A DNA stretch of 31,357 nucleotides, taken from JAAYUK01 sp964392915 (GTDB taxonomy: Bacteria; Nitrospirota; Thermodesulfovibrionia; Thermodesulfovibrionales; Dissulfurispiraceae). Shown here piece after piece: positions 1 to 6,116 of the stretch. The DNA lies in contig CAYMRS010000029.1 of the NCBI GenBank assembly GCA_964392915.1, positions 1 through 31,357 on the forward strand. Reading direction: 5' to 3'. Position 1 is the stretch's first letter. The number at the start of each line of letters is the position of its first letter. The notes beneath the pieces were generated by a model. That model had not been told where the DNA came from. It saw only the letters and a program-made list of their open reading frames with translations, and searched no databases. A program made the position numbers and the translations under genes.

Positions 1-562
1 GGCAATCGATAACGGTGCATCCCCATTCCCGCAGCCGCTCCACCAGAAAGACAAAGGCCACTTTTGACGCGTCACTCTTTTTCGCGAACATCGACTCGCC
101 GAAAAAAACCGTCCCGAGCGAGACGCCGTAGAGCCCCCCGGAAAGATTGCCGTCAGCCCAGCTCTCGACCGAGTGGGCATAGCCGGCCTTATGCAGACGA
201 ATATATGCCCTGACCATGTCGTCAGTTATCCACGTTCCGCCTTTGCCCGTCATGTGGAGTGCCGCGCAGCTCCGGATGACCTGTTCAAACGCCGTATCCA
301 TGGTTACCATAAAGGAGCCTTTTCTGAGGGTCCTGCGCAGAGAGCGGGAGATCTTCAATTCGTCGGGAAAGAGCACGAGGCGCGGGTCGGGCGACCACCA
401 AAGAATAGGCGAGCCTTCCGAATACCAGGGAAATATCCCCATCGAATAAGCGATGAGAAGCCGCTTGATTCCGAGGTCGCCGCCAACCGCGAGCAGGCCG
501 TCAGGCTCTGCCCTCTGCGGCGGCGGAAAGACGGCATCTTTGGGAAGTCGGTACACGGGCAT
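1..562 (-). CDS. aat: Leucyl/phenylalanyl-tRNA--protein transferase (partial, C-terminus beyond window)
   Basis: This cytoplasmic enzyme transfers Leu or Phe from aminoacyl-tRNA to proteins with N-terminal Arg or Lys, creating N-degrons read by ClpS. I translated the minus strand from an ATG at 562, which gives 187 codons before the window ends; E. coli Aat has about 234 residues, so the last part is missing. Family motifs are clear: GLLAVGGDL near residue 23, MGIFPWYSEG near 41, WWSPDPR near 55, and the conserved core GGLYGVSLGTVFFGESMFA near 144. It lies 71 bases downstream of clpA on the same strand, so co-transcription with clpS-clpA is likely. The SD is weak (AAGG about ten bases upstream). 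Identification is firm; only the C-terminus cannot be judged. Confidence 0.95.
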   Translation of the reverse strand, partial: MPVYRLPKDAVFPPPQRAEPDGLLAVGGDLGIKRLLIAYSMGIFPWYSEGSPILWWSPDPRLVLFPDELKISRSLRRTLRKGSFMVTMDTAFEQVIRSCAALHMTGKGGTWITDDMVRAYIRLHKAGYAHSVESWADGNLSGGLYGVSLGTVFFGESMFAKKSDASKVAFVFLVERLREWGCTVIDC

Positions 563-595
563 TTCAGAGCCTTGCGCGCTTGATAATTGTTGCGT

Positions 596-617
596 GACAG
601 GCCCGCGGCAGCCTGTC
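596..617 (-). other. Perfect hairpin in the clpA-aat intergenic gap
   Basis: A perfect 7-bp inverted repeat, GACAGGC (596-602) and GCCTGTC (611-617), encloses an 8-base GC-rich loop. It sits in the 71-base gap between the clpA stop and the aat start. In the direction of transcription no U-tract follows, so it is not a standard intrinsic terminator. It could be an mRNA processing or stabilising hairpin that separates clpA and aat expression; that role is inference. Confidence 0.35.
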
Positions 618-633
618 CGGCTCCCAGGCCTTC

Positions 634-2919
634 TCAGTCCACATAGGTGAAGGTCAGCTTGCCGTCCCGGACGCCGACTGTTACCGCTCCTCCTTTAACG
701 AGTCTGCCGAAGAGCATTTCGTCGGACAACGTGTCCTTAATCTCACTCTGCATAACCCGCCCAAGCGGGCGGGCGCCGTAGCGGCGGTCGAAGCCCTTGC
801 CGGCAAGCCACGAGCGGGCGCTGTCGGTAAGCCTGATGGTGATCTTTTTGGGAGCAAGCTGGCGGCGCAGCTCATCGGTGAACTTGTCAACGACCTGCTT
901 CATTATCTCAGGGTTCAGCGCGTGAAAGTGAATAGTGCCGTCAAGGCGGTTCCGGAACTCGGGCGTGAAGAGGCGCTTTATCGCCGCCTCGCTTTTGTCC
1001 TGCGTGTCGGCGCCGCGATCGCCGAAGCCGACAGAGCCTTTATCCATCTCCATGGCGCCCGCGTTGGAGGTCATGACCAGAATGACGTTCCGGAAGTCAG
1101 CCTTCTTGCCGTTGTTGTCGGTCAGCGTTGCGTAGTCCATTACCTGCAGCAGAATGCTGAAGATGTCGGGATGCGCCTTTTCAATTTCGTCGAGCAGCAA
1201 TACACTGTAAGGATGCTTGCGAATGGCCTCGGTGAGCATGCCGCCCTGATCAAAGCCGACGTAGCCGGGCGGCGCGCCGATAAGTCGGGCGACGGCATGT
1301 TTTTCCATATATTCACTCATGTCAAAGCGGTGGAACTGCACGCCGAGCGCCGCGGCCAGCTGTCTGGAAACCTCTGTTTTGCCGACGCCGGTCGGGCCGG
1401 TGAAGAGAAACGAGCCTATCGGCTTTTCGGGCAGGCCGAGCCCCGCGCGCGAGCGCTTGATTGCGGCCACCAGCGAGCTGATGGCCTTGTCCTGGCCGAA
1501 GACTACGCTTTTCAGTTCGGTCTCCAGGCTTCTCAGCTTTTCCATGTCGGAGGTCGATATGGTGCGCGCCGGAATCTTCGCCATTTTCGCTATCACCGCT
1601 TCAACGTCCGGCACGCCGACCGTAGCGCGGGAAGCGCCGTCTTTTTCGGCATTCAGGAGCTTCAGCGATGCGCCCGATTCGTCAATGACGTCGATAGCCT
1701 TGTCAGGCAGAAATTTGTCGTTGACGTATTTTGCAGCGAGTTCCGCGGCAGCCTTCAGGGCGGCAGCAGTGTATTTCACGCCATGAAAGTCTTCATAGTA
1801 TGGCTTCAGCCCTATCAGGATCGATATCGTCTCGGCAATCGACGGTTCCTGAATTTCGATCTTCTGGAATCGGCGGGCGAGAGCCCGATCCTTTTCGAAG
1901 TGATTCTTGTGTTCTTCATAGGTGCACGCGCCGATGCAGCGCATCCTGCCGGAGTTGAGCACCGGCTTCAGAATATTGGAGGCGTCAAGAGAGCCGCCGC
2001 TGGTAGCGCCCGCGCCGATGATGGTGTGAATTTCATCGATGAAAAGTATCGCTCCCGGTATTTTTTCGAGCTCGGCGATAGTAGCCTTGAGCCGCGCCTC
2101 GAAATCGCCCCGGTATTTTGTGCCTGCCAGCATGGCGGACATATCGAGAGAGAAAATCTGCGCACTCCTGAGCGGCGCGGGAACCGCGCCTTCGTGCACC
2201 TTGCGGGCGAGACCCTCGACAATCGCGGTCTTGCCGACGCCCGGCTCGCCGACGAAGATAACGTTGTTTTTGCGGCGCCGGCAGAGAACCTGAATCATAC
2301 GCTTCAGTTCAGTATCACGGCCGACGAGCGGATCGATGCCGCCTTCGCGAGCCTTCTCGACCAGATTCACCGCGAAAAGCTTGAGCGGGTCTTTCGCCGC
2401 GGCCTTCTGCTTGTCCTGCTTGCACTCTGGCCCGCACGGCTCGGACTGCCCCGGCGTCTGTTCACGGTCGCTGTCCGGTCCTGCGGCAATACGGGAGATG
2501 CCGTGCGACACATAATTCAGCACATCCAGACGCGTAATGCCTTCCTTTTCGAGGATGTGGACCGCGTGCGACTCCTCTTCCACAAAAATGGAAGCAAGCA
2601 TGTCGCCCGAATCGACCTCTTTCTTTTCCGCCGACTGCACATGGACAAGCGCTCTCTGCACAACGCGCTGAAAGGCCTTGGTCGGATGGGGGTGCATCTC
2701 GTCGCTGCCCGGCACTTTCGGGATATGCCTCGCGAGGTATTCTTCGAGCATTGCCTTGATGCGAAGGACATTGCCGCCGCAGGCGGTAATAATGTCAATG
2801 CCCCATTCATCGTGAATCACGGCGTACAGGATATGTTCAACCGTCAGATACTCGTGGCGAAGGCCTTTGGCCTCGCGGATAGTGGCCTGTATGGTAATTT
2901 CAAGTTCCTTGCTTATCAT
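634..2919 (-). CDS. clpA: ATP-dependent Clp protease ATP-binding subunit ClpA
   Basis: AAA+ unfoldase that feeds N-degron and other substrates into the ClpP chamber. The product is 761 residues, against 758 in E. coli. Visible in order: a Clp N-domain (about 1-140); a charged linker; AAA-1 with Walker A GEPGVGKT (224-231) and Walker B ILFIDEIH (291-298); AAA-2 with Walker A GPTGVGKT (508-515) and Walker B LLLDEIEK (574-581). There is no ClpB-type middle coiled coil, which points to ClpA rather than ClpB or ClpC. The ClpP-docking tripeptide, IGL in E. coli, appears to be VGF near 630-632. I chose the ATG at 2919 because it overlaps the clpS stop as ATGA and has GGAGAGAG just upstream; a longer in-frame reading to 3021 runs through clpS. 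Confidence 0.96.
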   Translation of the reverse strand: MISKELEITIQATIREAKGLRHEYLTVEHILYAVIHDEWGIDIITACGGNVLRIKAMLEEYLARHIPKVPGSDEMHPHPTKAFQRVVQRALVHVQSAEKKEVDSGDMLASIFVEEESHAVHILEKEGITRLDVLNYVSHGISRIAAGPDSDREQTPGQSEPCGPECKQDKQKAAAKDPLKLFAVNLVEKAREGGIDPLVGRDTELKRMIQVLCRRRKNNVIFVGEPGVGKTAIVEGLARKVHEGAVPAPLRSAQIFSLDMSAMLAGTKYRGDFEARLKATIAELEKIPGAILFIDEIHTIIGAGATSGGSLDASNILKPVLNSGRMRCIGACTYEEHKNHFEKDRALARRFQKIEIQEPSIAETISILIGLKPYYEDFHGVKYTAAALKAAAELAAKYVNDKFLPDKAIDVIDESGASLKLLNAEKDGASRATVGVPDVEAVIAKMAKIPARTISTSDMEKLRSLETELKSVVFGQDKAISSLVAAIKRSRAGLGLPEKPIGSFLFTGPTGVGKTEVSRQLAAALGVQFHRFDMSEYMEKHAVARLIGAPPGYVGFDQGGMLTEAIRKHPYSVLLLDEIEKAHPDIFSILLQVMDYATLTDNNGKKADFRNVILVMTSNAGAMEMDKGSVGFGDRGADTQDKSEAAIKRLFTPEFRNRLDGTIHFHALNPEIMKQVVDKFTDELRRQLAPKKITIRLTDSARSWLAGKGFDRRYGARPLGRVMQSEIKDTLSDEMLFGRLVKGGAVTVGVRDGKLTFTYVD

Positions 2920-3230
2920 TCTCTCTCCATGACGCATTTGAGCGGAAACGCATGTTTCCGGGCGAGTTCGTGCACTGCCAGCACTTTCATCTCGGCGATA
3001 TCCAGCGGAAAGACACCGCACATGCCCTTGCCGTTTCTATGAACATGAAGCATAATCTGCGTTGCCTCGGCAGGCCGTTTGTGAAAGACGGCTTCGAGCA
3101 CATAAATGACGAAATCCATTGTCGTATAATCATCGTTCAGCAGCACAACGTGGAAAAGCGGCGGCTCCTGAATATGTGCCCGTATGTTTGTTTCTGGCTT
3201 TTCTGTTGTTTTTGTCTGTTCCTTGCTCAT
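2916..3230 (-). CDS. clpS: ATP-dependent Clp protease adaptor ClpS
   Basis: ClpS binds N-terminal Leu, Phe, Tyr or Trp (type 2 N-degrons) and delivers the substrate to ClpA. The protein has 104 residues, typical for the family. A disordered N-terminal tail (about 1-24) precedes the folded core with FHVVLLNDDYTTMDFV, the NDDYT/MDFV segment that lines the N-end pocket, and later HRNGKGMCGVF and the ClpA-contacting region through HELARKHAFPLKC. The gene overlaps clpA by four bases (ATGA), implying translational coupling. It follows the zinc-ribbon gene by 25 bases and is probably transcribed from the promoter upstream of that gene. Confidence 0.96.
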   Translation of the reverse strand: MSKEQTKTTEKPETNIRAHIQEPPLFHVVLLNDDYTTMDFVIYVLEAVFHKRPAEATQIMLHVHRNGKGMCGVFPLDIAEMKVLAVHELARKHAFPLKCVMERE

Positions 3231-3255
3231 TCGCGGGTCCGCCTCGGCGACACCT

Positions 3256-3459
3256 TTACTTGCAGGTGCTGCAGGACCCGGAACTGCAGGTCGAGCAGCC
3301 GTACGATGTCTGTTTCTGAACGCCGCTCATGCCGAAGACCGACAATTTCTTGATGATATTCTCCGACGAACAGTGTGAGCAGGCTACCACCTGATGCGAA
3401 CGGACGAGTTTTTCGAATTCATATCCGCAGCTGGTGCATTTATATTCGTAGACAGGCAT
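3256..3459 (-). CDS. FmdB-family putative zinc-ribbon protein
   Basis: A 67-residue protein of the FmdB/CxxC zinc-ribbon family. It begins MPVYEYKCTSCGYEFE, the family hallmark, with metal-ligand cysteines C8, C11, C27 and C30. The C-terminus carries a second Cys cluster (C55, C58, C63, C66) in a Ser/Gly-rich tail, which could bind another metal or be redox active. The family is named after a putative regulator of formamidase genes, but its molecular function is not established. The start at 3459 is supported by AGAGGAGAG about eight bases upstream. It is the first gene of the run leading to clpS, clpA and aat, suggesting co-expression. A role in proteolysis control is inference only. Confidence 0.88.
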   Translation of the reverse strand: MPVYEYKCTSCGYEFEKLVRSHQVVACSHCSSENIIKKLSVFGMSGVQKQTSYGCSTCSSGSCSTCK

Positions 3460-3493
3460 GAAAAACTCTCCTCTTGGAATGGCGTATCTCTTT

Positions 3494-3504
3494 GGATTAT
3501 AACA
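3494..3504 (-). promoter_or_regulatory. Extended -10 promoter for the zinc ribbon-clpS-clpA-aat operon
   Basis: Read on the minus strand, TGT-TATAAT lies at 3504-3496, about 40 bases upstream of the zinc-ribbon start. It has the TGn extension and a perfect TATAAT. No good -35 hexamer is present at the usual spacing, as is common for extended -10 promoters. Prediction from sequence only. Confidence 0.5.
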
Positions 3505-3535
3505 TAGTTCTTGCTTTCTTTCTTTAAATCATTTA

Positions 3536-3546
3536 TGGTATAAAAT
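3536..3546 (+). promoter_or_regulatory. hfq: Extended -10 promoter for hfq
   Basis: On the plus strand TGG-TATAAA occurs at 3536-3544, about 95 bases before the hfq start, with the TGn extension and no clear -35. It lies only about 30 bases from the opposing promoter of the clpS-clpA operon, so the two divergent transcription units share one short control region. Prediction from sequence only. Confidence 0.45.
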
Positions 3547-3640
3547 GTGTACGATAGGCAAGGAATCCGGAAAGTCCGTTGAAAAGGCTGAATTCAGCCT
3601 GCAGCGTTCAGGCGGAAGAAAAATCTAGAGGTGCCGCGTC

Positions 3641-3883
3641 ATGGTTGGACATAAAACCCAGAATCTCCAGGACAATTTTCTGAACGCGCTCCGCAGGGAG
3701 AAGATGCCGGTTATGGTCTTTCTGACAAACGGCGTGCGGCTGAAGGGCACGATTAAAGGGTTCGATAACTTTGTCGTGCTGCTGAAGGATGCGAATGAGC
3801 AGCTTGTTTACAAGCATGCTATTTCGACCATTGTTCCGGAGCGTCCGGTCGACCTGCGCGGCGAAGGAAACGATTCCGTCTAA
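3641..3883 (+). CDS. hfq: RNA chaperone Hfq
   Basis: Hexameric Sm-like RNA-binding protein that pairs small RNAs with mRNAs and affects mRNA stability. The product has 80 residues. It shows the N-terminal NLQDNFLNALRREKMPV helix and first strand, Sm1 with FLTNGVRLKGTIKGFDNF, and the diagnostic Sm2 motif YKHAIS at 57-62. The C-terminal tail is short, unlike the long disordered tail of E. coli Hfq. The ATG at 3641 has AGAGGTG upstream. It is divergent from the clpS-clpA operon and followed after about 100 bases by a membrane-anchored SurA-type protein; the intervening hairpin may separate them. Presence of Hfq implies sRNA regulation, though I recognise no sRNA gene here. Confidence 0.97.
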   Translation: MVGHKTQNLQDNFLNALRREKMPVMVFLTNGVRLKGTIKGFDNFVVLLKDANEQLVYKHAISTIVPERPVDLRGEGNDSV

Positions 3884-3915
3884 GACGATCTCCTGCCTTT
3901 TTTCTCTGCTCTTTC

Positions 3916-3966
3916 CTGTCCGGCTGAGAGGCGTACAGCTCGCGCCGGGCAGAACAAACGGTTTTT
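3916..3966 (+). terminator. Strong hairpin with short T-run between hfq and the next gene
   Basis: CTGTCCGGC (3916-3924) pairs with GCCGGGCAG (3944-3952) as nine base pairs with one G-U wobble, around a 19-base loop that can form a small inner stem. Five T residues follow at 3962-3966, nine bases after the stem, so this is not a textbook intrinsic terminator. It may partially terminate or stabilise the hfq transcript. The SD of the next gene (GAGGAGG, 3967-3973) directly follows the T-run. Confidence 0.35.
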
Positions 3967-3981
3967 GAGGAGGATGCCGCA

Positions 3982-4647
3982 ATGCTTGAAGGAATGCGGA
4001 AGCACGCAAAATATTTTTATTTTCTTTTCTTCATCGTTATTCTCAGTTTTGTTTTCTGGGGCGTCGGACCGCTCGACAAGCCGACAAGCGTCGTGGTCGC
4101 CGAGATTGGCAGCGAAAAGGTGACGGTCGAGGAGTTCTGGCGCGCGTATGACAATGCGCGGACTATGTACCGCGATATTTTCAAGGACCAGTTCAATGAA
4201 GAGATGGAAAAGCAGTTAAACCTCAAGGAAGCCGTGCTCGACTCCATTGTTGAAGAACGGGTTCTGCTCGCGACCGCTGCAGATATGGGGCTGACGGCAG
4301 CCGACTCGGAAGTGCAGGAAATAATCGTCACCGATCAGCGTTTCCGGCGGGACGGCGCTTTTAAAAAGGAAGTGTATTTCCGCACACTGGAGCTGAACCG
4401 CATGAGTCCGGATCAGTACGAACGAATGCTTCGCCGGCAGCTTGCGCTCGACAAGCTGAAGCGGCTCGTCTGGGCGTCGGTGGACGTGACCCCGCTGGAT
4501 GTTCCGGCTGCAGGCGGTGACAACCCGAAGGCAATGCAGTTGCAGATGAGCGTTCTCGCGGCAAAGCGTGACGCGGCTATGAAATCTTTTGTGGACGCAG
4601 CCCGGGCTTCCCTGCAGGTAAAGATATATCGGGATCGTATTTCGTAG
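3982..4647 (+). CDS. Membrane-anchored SurA N-terminal domain protein (PpiD-like, no PPIase domain)
   Basis: A 221-residue protein with a short cytoplasmic N-terminus, one transmembrane segment (about 11-27, FYFLFFIVILSFVFWGV) and a periplasmic helical domain. The segment IGSEKVTVEEFWRAYDNAR and the following LNLKEAVLDSIVEERVLL resemble the chaperone domain of SurA and PpiD. No parvulin PPIase domain follows; PpiD itself is about 620 residues. It may act as a holdase for secreted or outer-membrane proteins (inference). The start has GAGGAGG eight bases upstream. Its stop codon TAG overlaps the SD of cdaA, so the two are likely translated from one message. The lack of the catalytic domain could be natural or an old truncation; the C-terminus shows no sign of a recent frameshift. 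Confidence 0.8.
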   Translation: MLEGMRKHAKYFYFLFFIVILSFVFWGVGPLDKPTSVVVAEIGSEKVTVEEFWRAYDNARTMYRDIFKDQFNEEMEKQLNLKEAVLDSIVEERVLLATAADMGLTAADSEVQEIIVTDQRFRRDGAFKKEVYFRTLELNRMSPDQYERMLRRQLALDKLKRLVWASVDVTPLDVPAAGGDNPKAMQLQMSVLAAKRDAAMKSFVDAARASLQVKIYRDRIS

Positions 4648-4656
4648 GAGGCGTGA

Positions 4657-5454
4657 TTGTTTGATCTTCTGAGACAGATCCGGTGGCAGGACATTCTTGA
4701 CATCGCGCTCGTTTCGGTCATCCTTTACCAGGTCTTTCTGCTTATCAAGGGAACCCGCGCTGCCCGGATGCTTGTCGGCGTCGGTGTCCTTATCATCGTC
4801 TCCATCTTTGCAAAATATTTCCAGCTTTTTACCATGGACTGGATTCTCCAGAACTTCTGGTCGCAGGTCGTCATCGTCCTCATCGTCGTTTTCCAGCAGG
4901 AGATTCGCCGGGCCCTCGCCCAGATGGGAGAGTCTTCTTTCTTTCAGAACTTCACGTCAGCCGAAGAGCTGAAGTCGCTGGAAGAAATCGTGCGGGCCGC
5001 GGTCGCCTGCGCAAACCGGAAAATCGGCGCGCTTATCGTCATTGAACGGGATGTGAGCCTCAAGGATTACGTTGAGGTCGGCACGCCTCTTGACGCCAAG
5101 GTGAACAAGGATCTGCTCCTGAGCATATTCCATCCGACATCGCCGATTCATGACGGTGCAGTCATTATCCGCGGAAACCGCGTTATGGCGGCTGGGTGTT
5201 TTCTGCCGATCAAGCTCGGCACTGCCATGAGCAAAGCGCTCGGCACGCGCCATCGGGCCGGGTTCGGCCTGACCGAAGAGACCGACGCAGTGGCTATTAT
5301 TGTTTCGGAAGAGACCGGCGATATTTCTCTGGCGATGAACGGCAAGATGGAACCGCATATCGACATGGGAACGCTTCGCGACATCCTTACCGATCTGTTC
5401 ACCACAAAGAAAAAAAAGGCGGCACCGGACCGGGCGTCATCGGAAAATGCGTAA
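4657..5454 (+). CDS. cdaA: Diadenylate cyclase CdaA
   Basis: Makes cyclic di-AMP from two ATP at the inner membrane. The protein has 265 residues: membrane segments in about 14-80 (VSVILYQVFLLI, LVGVGVLIIVSIF, VVIVLIVVF), a short coiled region, then the DAC domain (about 105-245). Catalytic motifs are DGA (166-168, in HDGAVII) and RHR (198-200, in GTRHRAG), both intact. Translation starts at TTG 4657; AGGAGG ends five bases before it and overlaps the preceding stop, and no in-frame ATG fits. It is followed by cdaR and glmM, the classical arrangement in which CdaR and GlmM modulate CdaA. In bacteria with this system c-di-AMP mainly governs potassium, osmolyte and cell-wall balance; the targets here are unknown. 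Confidence 0.96.
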   Translation: MFDLLRQIRWQDILDIALVSVILYQVFLLIKGTRAARMLVGVGVLIIVSIFAKYFQLFTMDWILQNFWSQVVIVLIVVFQQEIRRALAQMGESSFFQNFTSAEELKSLEEIVRAAVACANRKIGALIVIERDVSLKDYVEVGTPLDAKVNKDLLLSIFHPTSPIHDGAVIIRGNRVMAAGCFLPIKLGTAMSKALGTRHRAGFGLTEETDAVAIIVSEETGDISLAMNGKMEPHIDMGTLRDILTDLFTTKKKKAAPDRASSENA

Positions 5455-5468
5455 AGGGAGAGCGAACC

Positions 5469-6116
5469 GTGGCTGAAAAGCCGAAAAGAAATATTGGCCT
5501 GAAGATACTGTCAGTCGTGCTGGCGATATCGCTCTGGTTTTACGTCTCCAACCGGGGAGAATCGGAGACATGGGTTGACGCGCAGATCGACTTCAAGAAT
5601 GTTCCCGCCGGCATGGAGATTCTCCGGCAGAATGTCCGGAAGGTTTCGGTCAGCGTGCAGGGCTACGAACAGGCTGTCTACCGGCTGCGCGCGGCAGATG
5701 TCCGGGTGGTTGTTGACCTCGGCAATGCAAAAAAAGGCGAAAACTCCCAGTCGCTCGATCGGGATAATGTACTGCTTCCGCGCTCGCTCAAGGTTGTGCG
5801 GATTGAACCTGCGACAATCAAGGTGTCGATTGATGAAACCACGAGCCGGACGGTGCAGGTCAGACCCTATATTACCGGCACGCCCGAGCGTCCGTATGAA
5901 GTGAAATCGGCGGTGGTGAAGCCGTCCATGGTTACCATTGAAGGCCCCCGGAGCGAAGTTGAAAAGCTGGCGGTCATTCGTACCGATCCGGTCGACATCA
6001 CCGGTTTTAATGAAGACTTAGTGCAGAATGTGAAGTTGAATCTGACCGGCAGAGGCCTGCGCTCCGAGAGCGCGGAGGTTTCTGTTTCCGTTACGATCAG
6101 AAAGGCGGGCAAGTGA
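5469..6116 (+). CDS. cdaR: YbbR-domain protein CdaR, regulator of CdaA
   Basis: A 215-residue protein with an N-terminal transmembrane anchor (about 11-26, LKILSVVLAISLWFYV) followed by extracytoplasmic YbbR-like repeats. The start of the repeat region (WVDAQIDFKNVPAGMEI) and the later segment VTIEGPRSEVEKLAVIRTDPVDI are typical. It is shorter than Firmicute CdaR proteins with four repeats; about two repeats seem present. I chose GTG at 5469 because GGGAG sits eight bases upstream and the N-terminus MAEKPKRNIGLKIL fits; the frame is open further upstream inside cdaA. It overlaps glmM by four bases (GTGA). Role as membrane partner of CdaA is known for the family and inferred here from synteny. 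Confidence 0.92.
   Translation: MAEKPKRNIGLKILSVVLAISLWFYVSNRGESETWVDAQIDFKNVPAGMEILRQNVRKVSVSVQGYEQAVYRLRAADVRVVVDLGNAKKGENSQSLDRDNVLLPRSLKVVRIEPATIKVSIDETTSRTVQVRPYITGTPERPYEVKSAVVKPSMVTIEGPRSEVEKLAVIRTDPVDITGFNEDLVQNVKLNLTGRGLRSESAEVSVSVTIRKAGK

Noticed and set aside
922..3042. Long open frame of about 700 codons on the plus strand
   Set aside because: It is antisense to clpA, which has all its catalytic motifs; the translation has no recognisable motif and arises from codon bias.
5196..5468. Upstream extension of the cdaR frame inside cdaA
   Set aside because: The GTG at 5469 has an SD and gives the expected short N-terminus before the transmembrane anchor.
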